From the NCBI GenBank assembly GCA_964548175.1, contig CAZJQS010000023.1, positions 1 through 64,000 of the forward strand: a stretch of 64,000 nt of DNA. Direction: 5' to 3'. Below, piece by piece: positions 49,741 to 58,746 of the stretch. This DNA comes from JANQPA01 sp964548175 (lineage in GTDB: Bacteria > Bacteroidota > Bacteroidia > Chitinophagales > Saprospiraceae). Numbering within the stretch: position 1 is the first letter of the stretch; every line of letters begins with the position of its first letter. Made by a program: the position numbers and the translations under genes. The notes beneath the pieces are model-generated. The model was not told where the DNA came from and searched no databases. It was given only the letters and a program-made list of their open reading frames with translations.

Positions 49741-50634
49741 TTATAAATTAAACAACCTGGATACGGTAAACCCGAGTCTGAATTCGCCATCTCCCCAATC
49801 ACTGGTAGTATAGGGAATAAAGTCCGTTTCCACGATGGCCCTGGCATTGGTGAAATTGACTTGGAAAACGTGCCCTCCTGTTTCGAATTCGAACCCGATG
49901 CCGAGTGCGGGGTAAAAGCCGTTTTCTGTTGTTCTGTTTTCGGAAAACGGCACGGTAAGGTCGGCGATGATGCCGACTACTTTAGACAGTTGTATGCGAG
50001 TAGCGCCGCCCAGGCTAAAAAGGCCGTTTTCGTCGCCGGAAGGCACCAGGTTTCGATAAGTATATCCGGCATTCAACTGCACAGAGAAGCCGTCCGAGAA
50101 TTTCCTGGCTCCCATCAGCTGAATATGATGCGCCATACGATGGGCAAACTTGGGGAAGGACTGAATGGCTTCGGCAGCCCCTTCCAGCTTTTCTGCCGTC
50201 GAAAGGGAGGTTACGCCCACTGCCGTCAAGGTAAGAGGAGTACTTCCATCACTCGTTTGGCGGAGCAGGCGAATTTTGTAAACTCCGTTCAGTATTTGTC
50301 TGAGCCCGGGCCTGCCGTCCGGCAAAGAGCCCGCCCCTTTAGTCCGAAAAATACCCACCGTGAAGTTATCTGTAAAGCCATATTCTGCGCCCAATAAAAC
50401 ATCGGTGGCGTTCTCCAGTCCGAAAACGGTCTTAAAGCCGCCGTTAGGCCCGGCAACGTCGCCGAAGCGGTGTGAAATACGCACGTCCAGTTTGCGCTTA
50501 GGTAGCGTTTCAACGGAATGAACATTGATCACCCGGCGGTCCTTGAAGGTTTGGAAAACCATATCCTGAGCCAGACCTTTGGTAAACAGCATAGAAAAGC
50601 TCATTAAAAGCAGAAAAAGCAATGGTGTCTTCAT
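49741..50634 (-). CDS. DUF5777 family beta-barrel protein
   Basis: A 297-residue outer-membrane protein with signal peptide (LLFLLLMSFSMLFTKGLAQ). The family blocks VINVHSVETLPKRKLDVRIS, HRFGDVAGPNG, FGLENATDVLLGAEYG and RQILNGVYKIRLLRQ are clear, and the chain ends in strands up to FRLGFTVSRLFNL. Function is unknown; in Bacteroidota such genes often sit with cytochrome c and YceI-type genes. Here it is between a di-haem cytochrome (17 bases downstream) and a CX4CH lipoprotein. Confidence 0.9.
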   Translation of the reverse strand: MKTPLLFLLLMSFSMLFTKGLAQDMVFQTFKDRRVINVHSVETLPKRKLDVRISHRFGDVAGPNGGFKTVFGLENATDVLLGAEYGFTDNFTVGIFRTKGAGSLPDGRPGLRQILNGVYKIRLLRQTSDGSTPLTLTAVGVTSLSTAEKLEGAAEAIQSFPKFAHRMAHHIQLMGARKFSDGFSVQLNAGYTYRNLVPSGDENGLFSLGGATRIQLSKVVGIIADLTVPFSENRTTENGFYPALGIGFEFETGGHVFQVNFTNARAIVETDFIPYTTSDWGDGEFRLGFTVSRLFNL

Positions 50635-50694
50635 GATGGAATAGTTAGGATAGTATAAGAGTATTAAAGACCTTTGGGTTTAAAAAACAGGCCT

Positions 50695-51072
50695 TTAATT
50701 TTCGGGGAATCCTTTATTCAGCCAACAGCGGACCAAATCCAGCTCTTCTTCGGAAAGCGCTCTCGGTCTTCCTTCGGGGGCATTATCCGGGGGCATGCCG
50801 ATGATGGGATCGAAGCGCAGATTCAAAACCCGTTGTTCGAACTTTCCGCTTTTAAGAGCACCGGAAAGCCCGTTGTAGGTACTGTACTTTCCCGGCGCGA
50901 CATCCAGGTGGCAGCCGCTGTAAGCACAGGAGCGATCAATGATCGCTTTGATGTTCAGATCATAAGAAACCTCTACTTCCTCACAATTGATCTCGCCGCT
51001 AGGCGCCGGAAGCTCATCTGCCGTGCAGGAATAGGCTGAAAAGAGGAGGATATAAAAAAACGATGATCGCAT
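50695..51072 (-). CDS. Lipoprotein with a CX4CH motif (cytochrome-like)
   Basis: The ATG at 51072 gives 125 residues with a lipoprotein signal (SSFFYILLFSAYSC); the longer frame from 51162 adds a basic 30 residues with no signal. It contains IIDRSCAYSGCHLDVAPG, where the Cys-x4-Cys-His spacing resembles but does not equal a haem c site, then RALSEEELDLVRCWLNKGFPEN as in planctomycete-type cytochrome domains. It leads the DUF5777/cytochrome operon, so a redox or copper/haem role is likely. Haem binding is unproven. Confidence 0.75.
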   Translation of the reverse strand: MRSSFFYILLFSAYSCTADELPAPSGEINCEEVEVSYDLNIKAIIDRSCAYSGCHLDVAPGKYSTYNGLSGALKSGKFEQRVLNLRFDPIIGMPPDNAPEGRPRALSEEELDLVRCWLNKGFPEN

Positions 51073-51293
51073 GAACAAATCTATATACAGGCAAAGTCGG
51101 GGCCTGACCCGGCTGTGCCTCCATGTAACGCTCATTAGCCGGGAAATAGCTTTGTTTTTCATTTGTCTGATTTCATGGATGAAAAATAAGTACGTCTAAG
51201 AACCAAATAAAATATCCTCCTTTTTCCAAACCAAGAAGTATGAAATATTGTATTTAAGGTTAGGAATTTTTTATGTAGGTTTTTTATGTTACA

Positions 51294-51317
51294 CGGAACG
51301 TTGTCACAAATGTTCCG
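51294..51317. promoter_or_regulatory. Dyad upstream of bacilliredoxin
   Basis: CGGAAC (51294-51299) and GTTCCG (51312-51317) flank an inner TTGT-C-ACAA dyad (51301-51309). It lies 43 bases before the ATG. The shape fits a dimeric repressor or activator site; 51073-51360 otherwise shows no clear promoter. Confidence 0.35.
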
Positions 51318-51360
51318 GATTCTCATAAAACTTTTTTTAACAAAAAAAACAAAATAGCAA

Positions 51361-51777
51361 ATGTATCCTGTAGAGTTGACAAAACCCATGGCCAGAGATC
51401 TGACTGATTATGGCTTTGAAGGCCTCACTACACCGGAAGCGGTTGTTGAGGTGCTGGATAAAAATGAAGGGACTACGATGATCGTAGTTAATTCCGTCTG
51501 TGGATGTGCGGCTGCGAATGCCCGCCCCGGAGCAAAGATGGCGGTGGACGGCTCCGATAAGCGTCCTGATCGCCTGGTAACGGTATTTGCGGGAGTCGAC
51601 ACGGAAGCAACTGAAAAAGCCAGAGAGTATATGTTGCCCTATCCTCCTTCTTCTCCATCCATTGCTTTATTTAAGGATGGACAATTAGTGCACTTTCTGG
51701 AAAGGCATCATATCGAAGGCCGCTCTGCTGAGATCATCGCAGAGAACCTGAAGCTGGCTTTTGAAAGGTACTGCTGA
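51361..51777 (+). CDS. Bacilliredoxin BrxA/BrxB family protein
   Basis: A 138-residue thioredoxin-like protein (YphP/YqiW) that removes bacillithiol from S-bacillithiolated proteins. The active site VNSVCGCAAANARPG has Cys47 and Cys49 in the CGC form typical of BrxA/BrxB. Other blocks are LTTPEAVVEVLDKNEGT, PYPPSSPSIALFKDGQLVHFLERHHIEGR, and IAENLKLAFERYC with a C-terminal Cys. It implies that the organism uses bacillithiol or a similar low-molecular thiol. Confidence 0.92.
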   Translation: MYPVELTKPMARDLTDYGFEGLTTPEAVVEVLDKNEGTTMIVVNSVCGCAAANARPGAKMAVDGSDKRPDRLVTVFAGVDTEATEKAREYMLPYPPSSPSIALFKDGQLVHFLERHHIEGRSAEIIAENLKLAFERYC

Positions 51778-51800
51778 TTTATTTTCAATAGGATCAGTAA

Positions 51801-51890
51801 AGATTTGGCAGATGGCGCGGAAACGCAAATTTTGATGATGGTGCTCAAAAAATTTGAGCAAGTTGCGTGCTAACCTAATCTGCCAAATCT
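51801..51890. terminator. Nested three-level hairpin between bacilliredoxin and pdxH
   Basis: Outer stem AGATTTGGCAGAT/ATCTGCCAAATCT (51801-51813 with 51878-51890), middle stem ACGCAA/TTGCGT (51823-51828 with 51863-51868), inner stem TGCTCAAA/TTTGAGCA (51842-51849 with 51853-51860). All are perfect. It fills the gap between two convergent genes and may serve both as terminator, but is more elaborate than needed. Confidence 0.6.
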
Positions 51891-51899
51891 GCTTTTATT

Positions 51900-52547
51900 T
51901 CAAGGCGCCAGTCTTTCAATCTTCCATTTTCCTTTTTCGCTCTTACGATACCGGATCCGGTCATGTAATCTACTAGGTCTTCCCTGCCAGAATTCGATCT
52001 GGTCGGCTTCTACCGTATATCCACCCCAATGGGGAGGTTTAGGCAGCACTTCTTCTCCTTCATATTGTTTCATCAGTCGCATAACATTTTCCTCAAGCAC
52101 GCTCCGGTCCGTGATGACCATACTCTGGGGAGAAGCCCATGCGCCGATCTGGCTGCCACGAGGCCGGGATTGGAAGTACTCGGTAGACGTTTCCTCGCCC
52201 ACCTTACTGACTTTCCCTTCTATTCTGACCTGCCGCTGTAACTCCAGCCAGTTAAATGTCAGAGCCACAAAGGGAGCAGCATCCATTTCCTGACCTTTAT
52301 CGCTTTTATAATTGGAATAAAAAACAAAACCTTCCTCTTCCAGGCCTTTCAGTAAAACGACCCGGGCGCTGGGACGTCCTTTTGTGCTGATCGTAGACAA
52401 GACCATGGCATTAGGCTCAGGGATTTTACAATCGATGGCTTCTTTTAGCCAAAACTGAAATTGTTTTAACGGATCAGGATCGACATCTGACCGGTCGAGC
52501 GTATGAGCTGTGTATTCTTTCCTGAGTTGGGCGATATCTAAATTCAT
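51900..52547 (-). CDS. pdxH: Pyridoxamine 5'-phosphate oxidase
   Basis: FMN enzyme making pyridoxal 5'-phosphate from PNP or PMP. The ATG at 52547 gives 215 residues starting MNLDIAQLRKEYTAHTLDRS; the extension to 52622 is not family-like. Motifs are DPDPLKQFQFWLKEA, AMVLSTISTKGRPSARVVLLKG (FMN binding), FYSNYKSDKGQEMDAAP, SRPRGSQIGAWASPQS, and the C-terminal WQGRPSRLHDRIRYRK. It completes the B6 pathway begun by pdxJ at 14074. Confidence 0.95.
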   Translation of the reverse strand: MNLDIAQLRKEYTAHTLDRSDVDPDPLKQFQFWLKEAIDCKIPEPNAMVLSTISTKGRPSARVVLLKGLEEEGFVFYSNYKSDKGQEMDAAPFVALTFNWLELQRQVRIEGKVSKVGEETSTEYFQSRPRGSQIGAWASPQSMVITDRSVLEENVMRLMKQYEGEEVLPKPPHWGGYTVEADQIEFWQGRPSRLHDRIRYRKSEKGKWKIERLAP

Positions 52548-52563
52548 GTTCAAGCTAATTTTT

Positions 52564-52608
52564 CGAAAAAAAGAAAAAAACTCCAGGCCCAAAATACTGA
52601 GCCCGGAG
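52564..52608 (-). terminator. Terminator of the RND efflux operon
   Basis: Minus-strand CTCCGGGC (52601-52608) pairs with GCCTGGAG (52581-52588) with one mismatch, then TTTTTTTCTTTTTTTC. It lies 70 bases after the RND pump stop codon and just before pdxH. Confidence 0.7.
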
Positions 52609-52678
52609 CATAAATATAACATTGAAGTGTGTGATCTTGTTGATTAAACTAAGTTCCGATGAAGGCGCCAAAAATTAG

Positions 52679-55600
52679 TTATTGGCTTACCGCCACTTTA
52701 TCTTCTTTAGCCCGGTTGAACAAGCCGTAAGTCAAATACTGAAGTCTGAAAGACAACCAGTACATGACGGGCACCACGATCAGCGTCAGGAAGGTGGCGA
52801 AAGTCAGGCCGTAAATAACCGTCCATGCCATCGGGCCCCAGATGGCCGTATTGTCCCCCCCGATGAAGATCTGGGGGTCGAGATCGGTGATGAGGGTAAA
52901 AAAGTTAAAGTTAAATCCGATCGCGAGTGGGATAAGCCCCAGTACGGTTGTAATGGCGGTCAGCAATACGGGTCGCAGGCGTGTGGCGCCTCCCTTAATG
53001 ATGGACTCCCGGAGGTCTTCCTTCGGCAATTGGAATTTATTGGCTACTCCGGCCTTCACCATCTTTCGCTGGATCAAAATGTTGATATAGTCGATCAACA
53101 CGATGGCGTTGTTCACCACTACTCCGGCCAATGAGATGATCCCAACGCCGGTGAACACCACTGAAATATCATTACCTGTGGCGGCATATCCCAGAAATAC
53201 GCCAATCGTGCTAAAGAGCACAGACAAAATGATGATGAAGGGAGAGACGATCGAATTAAACTGAGCAACAATGATCAGGAAGATCAGGAAAAGGGCGATA
53301 GAAAAGGCCGTATTCAAAAAGGCCATATCCTCCCGTTGCTGCTGCTGTTCGCCTGTGAATTCGTAAGAAAAGCCCTCCGGCAGGTCGTACAGGGCCATGG
53401 CAGCATCCATTTCCGCGATGATTTCATTGGCGTTGTATCCTTCCAGCACGTTAGAGAAGATCGTAATCGAGCGATCCAGGTTTTTGCGCTTGATGGCGCT
53501 GTAAGTGGAGGTGTATTCCACATCTGCTACTGCAGAAATAGGGACCTGTACGATCTGTCCGGAAGAGGCATCGCGGAAGGTGATCTTCTGGTTCAACAGG
53601 TTATCGATGTTGTAGCGGTATTTTTCACCCAGGCGCACCATGATCGGATACTCGTCTTCCCCCACTTTGTACTTGGATACTTCCTTGCCAAAAACTGCCG
53701 TACGGATGGCATCGGCGATACTGTAGGTAGAGACCTCATAGCGACGCGCCGCTTCCCGGTTTACATTGACGATCAGTTCGGGTTTTCCGATCTGCACATC
53801 AGCCTTCAGCTCTTCGATACCCGGGATATTTTTACTGTTGAAGTAATTGATCAGTCGATCCGCCAGCACGACCAGGGAATCCACCTCATCTCCCTGAACT
53901 TCAAGGTTAATCGGCTTTCCGGTGGAAGGGCCATCTGCATTTTTATCCACTACGATCTGAACGCCGGGAAATCCTTTGGCTGAGTCTCTGATCTTTTCCA
54001 TGACGTCCCAGGTGGAAACCCCTCCTCTTTCCTGGGTAGGCACAAAGGAAACGGTGAGTCGGGCCTTGTTTGGGGAAGAGCCTGGCTCAGGCGGGCCATT
54101 GGGATCAGAGGTATTTTCACCGATCTGAGACAATACGGCTTCCACGATACCGGCATAAGGCGCTATCGCTTCCCCTACTTTTTCTTCCAGTTCCTCCATG
54201 ATCCGGTTAGTCGCTTCGATATCTTTACCCAGCGGGAGTTCTACAAAAACATTGATGTAAACGGGCTCCGCATTTGGAAAAAAGATCACCTTGGGTGAGC
54301 GAATAGACAGCAGCATCAGAGCTGCGATCAATAGCAGAAATGTACTGCCGAACACCATTAAAGGAAACCGCAGGGCGCTGCGTACAAATCTATCGTAAAT
54401 ATTCTCCAAAACCGGCAGAACACGGTTTTGGAAATAAAAGGAAGCCGGACGTAGGGCAAAGAAATTCAGCAGGTTGACGCCCAGGGCGATACTCAGCAAA
54501 TTGCGTGCCCAGTGAGTTACCGGGCCAGCAAAATGAAAAACAATCGCTAGTAAAAGCATGATCCCAGAGCCGATCAATACGTTATTGCGCCGGCGTAAGC
54601 GGACTTTTCTCTCCTCCGCCCTTTCATCCACATTCATAAAGCGGGAGGTAAACACAGGATTAATGACCAGGGCTACGAATAAGGAAGAGGAAAGGACAAT
54701 GATTAGCGTCAGCGGGAGATACTGCATAAAACTCCCCATAATCCCCGGCCAGAAGGCCAGCGGAAGGAAAGCCGCCAGGGTCGTCGCCGTTGAGGCGATA
54801 ATCGGCCAGGCTACTTCTCCGACTCCATATTTTGCAGCTTTCATACCGGTATATCCCTCCTGCATATACCGGTAAATATTTTCTACCACCACGATGGCGT
54901 TATCCACCAGCAAACCAAGGGCAAGGATCAGGGAAAACAATACCACGATGTTCATCGTTACCCCAGTGGTATACAACCACATGATCCCCATCAGCATCGA
55001 CAAGGGAATGGCCAGCCCGACAAATAGGGCGTTTCTGATCCCCAGGAAAAACAAAAGCACCAGCACCACCAGAATAACCCCGGAAATGATGCTGTTTTCC
55101 AGGTTGCTCACTTCATTACGAGTGTAGACCGACTGGTCGTTGAACAGCGTAATGTTCAGGTTTTCAGGTAATTCCTTTCTGGCTTTCTCAACGGTCTCCT
55201 TGATCTCATCGGCAGCAGCCAGCAGGTTCTCTCCCGAACGTTTGATGACGTTCAGAGAAACCACCGGCAGGCCATCCGCCCGGGCGATGCTGGTGCGATC
55301 CTCAAAGCCAAAGGAAACATCAGCTATATCTTTAAGGTAAATCGGCCGCTGGTTCTCACTCTTGACGATCATATTTTCCAGCTCCGTCATATCTTCGAAT
55401 TCCCCGACGACTCGTATGGCGCGACGCAGATCGTTGCGTACGAGTTCTCCTCCCGAAAGCGTGATGTTTTCAGAAGAGATCGCGTTCTGAACATCAGAGA
55501 AAGAAACTTTCATCGACTCCATCTTGAGCAGATCCATATTCACTTTAACCTCGCGGTCCATGACGCCCTGAATTTCCGCTCGGTTGATCTCATCGATCTC

Positions 55601-56131
55601 CTCGATCTCATCCTGCAGATATTCTGCAAACTCACGAAGTTCGTCATTCGTAAATTCACCGTACATATTAATGGTGACGATCGGTATTTCTGACAGGTTA
55701 ACGTCAAGAACCGTAGGGTCCTGATCCAGGTCAGTCGGCAATTCACTTTTTGCTATATCTACGGCATCTTTAACTTTACGGACAGCATCATCGATATCCA
55801 CATCGGATTCAAACTCAACGACGATGACGGAAAAATCCTGGATAGAGGTTGATTTGATGTCTTTCACTCCTTCGACCGACTGGATTTCCTTTTCCAGGGG
55901 TCTGGTTACCAGGTTTTCAATATCGGTGGCGGAGTTGCCAAAATAAGGCGTATTGATATAAACAGTCGGAAGTTCTACTTCGGGAAATTGTTCCTTAGGC
56001 ATTTGCTGGTAGGACTGTATCCCGAACAGGAAAATCATTAAAGTGATGATGAAAACGCTGGTAGCGTTATCCACCGCCAGGGAAGTAAGGCCAAACTGTT
56101 TTAATTTTTTGCCTTTTTGCTGATTATCCAT
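52679..56131 (-). CDS. RND-family efflux pump (AcrB-like inner-membrane permease)
   Basis: A 1150-residue proton-driven exporter with the twelve-helix RND layout and two large periplasmic domains. Blocks include IFLFGIQSYQQMPKEQFPEV, IESIVTRPLEKEIQSVEGV-type porter sequence, ALGLLVDNAIVVVENIYRYM (helix 4 with the proton-relay Asp), GVGIISLAGVVVNNAIVLID and TRLRPVLLTAITTVLGLIPL. An extra stretch of about 80 residues lies between TM6 and TM7 (RNNVLIGSGIMLLLAIVF). It overlaps the adaptor gene by eight bases. Fourth gene of the TetR-TolC-adaptor-pump operon. Confidence 0.95.
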   Translation of the reverse strand: MDNQQKGKKLKQFGLTSLAVDNATSVFIITLMIFLFGIQSYQQMPKEQFPEVELPTVYINTPYFGNSATDIENLVTRPLEKEIQSVEGVKDIKSTSIQDFSVIVVEFESDVDIDDAVRKVKDAVDIAKSELPTDLDQDPTVLDVNLSEIPIVTINMYGEFTNDELREFAEYLQDEIEEIDEINRAEIQGVMDREVKVNMDLLKMESMKVSFSDVQNAISSENITLSGGELVRNDLRRAIRVVGEFEDMTELENMIVKSENQRPIYLKDIADVSFGFEDRTSIARADGLPVVSLNVIKRSGENLLAAADEIKETVEKARKELPENLNITLFNDQSVYTRNEVSNLENSIISGVILVVLVLLFFLGIRNALFVGLAIPLSMLMGIMWLYTTGVTMNIVVLFSLILALGLLVDNAIVVVENIYRYMQEGYTGMKAAKYGVGEVAWPIIASTATTLAAFLPLAFWPGIMGSFMQYLPLTLIIVLSSSLFVALVINPVFTSRFMNVDERAEERKVRLRRRNNVLIGSGIMLLLAIVFHFAGPVTHWARNLLSIALGVNLLNFFALRPASFYFQNRVLPVLENIYDRFVRSALRFPLMVFGSTFLLLIAALMLLSIRSPKVIFFPNAEPVYINVFVELPLGKDIEATNRIMEELEEKVGEAIAPYAGIVEAVLSQIGENTSDPNGPPEPGSSPNKARLTVSFVPTQERGGVSTWDVMEKIRDSAKGFPGVQIVVDKNADGPSTGKPINLEVQGDEVDSLVVLADRLINYFNSKNIPGIEELKADVQIGKPELIVNVNREAARRYEVSTYSIADAIRTAVFGKEVSKYKVGEDEYPIMVRLGEKYRYNIDNLLNQKITFRDASSGQIVQVPISAVADVEYTSTYSAIKRKNLDRSITIFSNVLEGYNANEIIAEMDAAMALYDLPEGFSYEFTGEQQQQREDMAFLNTAFSIALFLIFLIIVAQFNSIVSPFIIILSVLFSTIGVFLGYAATGNDISVVFTGVGIISLAGVVVNNAIVLIDYINILIQRKMVKAGVANKFQLPKEDLRESIIKGGATRLRPVLLTAITTVLGLIPLAIGFNFNFFTLITDLDPQIFIGGDNTAIWGPMAWTVIYGLTFATFLTLIVVPVMYWLSFRLQYLTYGLFNRAKEDKVAVSQ

Positions 56132-57305
56132 TTATTGCTTCTTTTTTAGGAGTTTGCACTTGAATAGGTTCATTGTTGGCCAGCCCTCTGGAGCCGTCGA
56201 TAATGAGGGATTCTCCCCCATTGAGGCCGCTGGTGACGATGATCTCGCCCCGGTAGCTTTCTCCGGTCTGTATGTAAACTTTCTGGGCGATCTTACCTTC
56301 ATCGCCTTCGACGGAGACGAAAACGAATTTTTTACCCCCCACTTCCTGCTGCAGCGCTTCCAGGGGAATGATCACTGCATCTTTATGGGTAAAGTCATTG
56401 ATGAGCATGACGGCCAGCAGGTTAGGTTTAAGCAAGCCTTTGTAATTACCTACGGATACCTCCACTTCGAAGGTTCGGTTGGCTTCGTCGATCACGCGAC
56501 CGATGCGGCTGATGCGAACAGTTTGTTCTTCATCAAGTGCGGGATACCGGATCGTCACCTCATCTCCTCTTTTCACCGAGCGGAGCAAGTTTTCAGGTAC
56601 ATCCGCCACCACTTTCAGGCGGCTGGTGTTCAGTATTTGGATAATGGGAGCGCCGGGGGAGGCCAGTTCGCCGGATTTGAGTAAGACATTTTCGATCACC
56701 CCTGAAGCCGGAGAATAAATATCTGCTTTAGTCAACTGGTATTCCAGGGTTTCCTTTGTCTTTTCGAGGCGTTCTTTATTGTTTTTGGCTTCCAGGTATT
56801 GCATTTCTGAGCCGATGTTTTGCTCCCAGAGTCTGGACTGACGTTCAAAAACGATATTAGCCAGTTCGAGTGATTTTTCGATCTCTGCGATCTGTTTTTT
56901 GATCTGCTCGAGGTCGAGTTTGGCCACTAACTGGCCCTGGCGGATAAAGTCGCCTTCTTGCCATGGAAAGGTTATGATGATCCCCGGCGTTTCGCTTGTC
57001 ACGTCGATCAGGTCATCGGCTTCTACGCTTCCCTGGATCTCGACATAATGTTTAAAGTCCCGCTTAATGATCTGCGAGGTGGTCACCAGGCGCTTCTGCT
57101 TGCTGCTGATGGTAGGATCCTGTGTGGCGATGTCGCTTTCCAGCTGCTCGATCAGAGCGGTTATCTCTTGCAATTCGGCTCTTTTTTCGCGCAACAGGCT
57201 TTTTTTGCCGTCCAGGTCCTGAGGAATTTCCTCTGTTGATTGAGGAGTGCCGGAACAGGCTGCCGCTAGTAGTGTAAGAAACAACAGTCTTGTGAGGTTT
57301 TTCAT
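56124..57305 (-). CDS. Periplasmic adaptor subunit of the RND pump
   Basis: A 393-residue membrane-fusion lipoprotein with signal LLFLTLLAAACSGTP (Cys near 18). A coiled-coil N-terminal region (KKSLLREKRAELQEITALIEQ) precedes the lipoyl domain halves (VTSETPGIIITFPWQEGDFI and LTKADIYSPASGVIENVLLK) and the barrel domain (LKVVADVPENLLRSVKRGDEV). The pump gene overlaps its 3' end by eight bases, showing translational coupling. Together with TolC it forms the tripartite exporter. Confidence 0.93.
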   Translation of the reverse strand: MKNLTRLLFLTLLAAACSGTPQSTEEIPQDLDGKKSLLREKRAELQEITALIEQLESDIATQDPTISSKQKRLVTTSQIIKRDFKHYVEIQGSVEADDLIDVTSETPGIIITFPWQEGDFIRQGQLVAKLDLEQIKKQIAEIEKSLELANIVFERQSRLWEQNIGSEMQYLEAKNNKERLEKTKETLEYQLTKADIYSPASGVIENVLLKSGELASPGAPIIQILNTSRLKVVADVPENLLRSVKRGDEVTIRYPALDEEQTVRISRIGRVIDEANRTFEVEVSVGNYKGLLKPNLLAVMLINDFTHKDAVIIPLEALQQEVGGKKFVFVSVEGDEGKIAQKVYIQTGESYRGEIIVTSGLNGGESLIIDGSRGLANNEPIQVQTPKKEAING

Positions 57306-57374
57306 CAGAATTAGTAATTATTTTGTTTTGAGAATTCGAGTTGAGCATTCTGCTTTAACTCCATTTAACTTCGT

Positions 57375-58724
57375 TTATTTACCCAGTGCTTCATCCAACT
57401 GCATCTTAGCGACGAGCAGGTCATACATGGCCTGGGTATAATTACTTTGGGAATCGTAGAGGCTTTGCTCCGCCTGTGTAACCTCAATGCTGGAACCTAT
57501 GCCTTCTCGGTATTTAATTTTTGTGGTATTATAGATGCGCTCGGCCAGGTCAAGGTTTTTCCGTTGATTGCCCAATCGCTCCTGTGCATTGAAGTAATTG
57601 ATCCTGGCGTTGGTCACTTCCAAAGAGATAGCATTGAGCAATTCCTGCCGCTGATTTTGCGTTTTGTTGAGGTCCAGCTCTGCTCTTTGAATACGGGCTT
57701 TCCTCAGAAAACCGTCAAAGATAGGTACGCTCAGCCGAACGCCAAGAAAGGCGGTAGGCGCCCAGAAACCGTCTTCAGCATTGTTCCCCTGGTAAGACTG
57801 CTGGTAGGCTCCAAAGGCCCTGAGGCTGGGCAGGTATCCGACCCTGTTGAATTTGACATTGACCTCGTTCAGCTCCAGTCCCTGGTCAATCACATCAACT
57901 TCCGGCCTAGCGGAAAAATCGACCCGATTAGTCAGGTCTTCTTCTTCAGGACGGGACATCAGGTCAGTGATGCCTTCTTCAATTTTGAGGGGTTGATCCA
58001 CCGGGAAGTTCATAGCGAATTTGAGGCCGGAAAGGGCGGTTTCTTTCTGCCTTTCCAGATTATCTCTTTCTACTTTCAGGTTAGCCAGGGAAAGCTCCAG
58101 GCGGTCGACGTCCAATTGTTCGACAAAGCCTTGTTCGTACAATTGCTGGGTTTCAAACAGCAGCTTTTCCAGGTTCTCGATATTTTTGGTCAGCAATTGA
58201 AGGTTTTCATTGACCAGCAAAACGGGCAGGTAAGCATCGACCACATTGTATTTGACTGTCCGGCGCTGCACGGCCAATTCTGCCTGTACGTAACTTTTGT
58301 AAGCTCGGGAAGCCCGCAGGCCGACAAAAAAGCTGGGATCGAAAACCATCGCATCCAAGCTGAGGCCTGCGGTGAAATTATTTTGCAGGAAGAACGAAGC
58401 TTCCCTGTTAACTTCCTCATTCGGGTTTAGCGCCTGAATAAGCTGTATAAAGGCCTCCGGCAGGGGTTGCTGAGGCACCTGGAGGTAGCGCTGAAAACTC
58501 ACCTCTCCGGTCAACTGGGGCAGGCCTGTAGCCAGCTGCTCTTTGATCTGCTGATCCGCATCGGCTATGTTGATCTGCGCATTCTTGATGGCAAGGCTGT
58601 TTGTCCATGCATAATCAACGGCCTGCTGCAGATTCATCACAGTGGGTTCTTGTCCTGTCAAGGGTGTCATAAAAAGCAGGATCACCGGGAGCGGCCAGAT
58701 CCATTGCTTAAAGGTTAATCTCAT
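57375..58724 (-). CDS. TolC-family outer-membrane factor of the RND pump
   Basis: A 449-residue channel with signal peptide (WIWPLPVILLFMTPLTGQ). TolC repeats are visible: VMNLQQAVDYAWTNSLAIKN, GLPQLTGEVSFQRYL, the helix ELAVQRRTVKYNVVDAYLPV, GFVEQLDVDRLELSLANL and the C-terminal YREGIGSSIEVTQAEQSLYD. It is 22 bases after the TetR regulator and 69 before the adaptor gene, all minus strand. Confidence 0.92.
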   Translation of the reverse strand: MRLTFKQWIWPLPVILLFMTPLTGQEPTVMNLQQAVDYAWTNSLAIKNAQINIADADQQIKEQLATGLPQLTGEVSFQRYLQVPQQPLPEAFIQLIQALNPNEEVNREASFFLQNNFTAGLSLDAMVFDPSFFVGLRASRAYKSYVQAELAVQRRTVKYNVVDAYLPVLLVNENLQLLTKNIENLEKLLFETQQLYEQGFVEQLDVDRLELSLANLKVERDNLERQKETALSGLKFAMNFPVDQPLKIEEGITDLMSRPEEEDLTNRVDFSARPEVDVIDQGLELNEVNVKFNRVGYLPSLRAFGAYQQSYQGNNAEDGFWAPTAFLGVRLSVPIFDGFLRKARIQRAELDLNKTQNQRQELLNAISLEVTNARINYFNAQERLGNQRKNLDLAERIYNTTKIKYREGIGSSIEVTQAEQSLYDSQSNYTQAMYDLLVAKMQLDEALGK

Positions 58725-58746
58725 TGGTTGTTGGTTTTTTAGCCTG

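Noticed and set aside
51076..51083. TAGATTTG three bases before the CX4CH lipoprotein ATG, a possible second leaderless promoter
   Set aside because: No -33 element was established, and TAnnTTTG occurs by chance about every 4 kb per strand.
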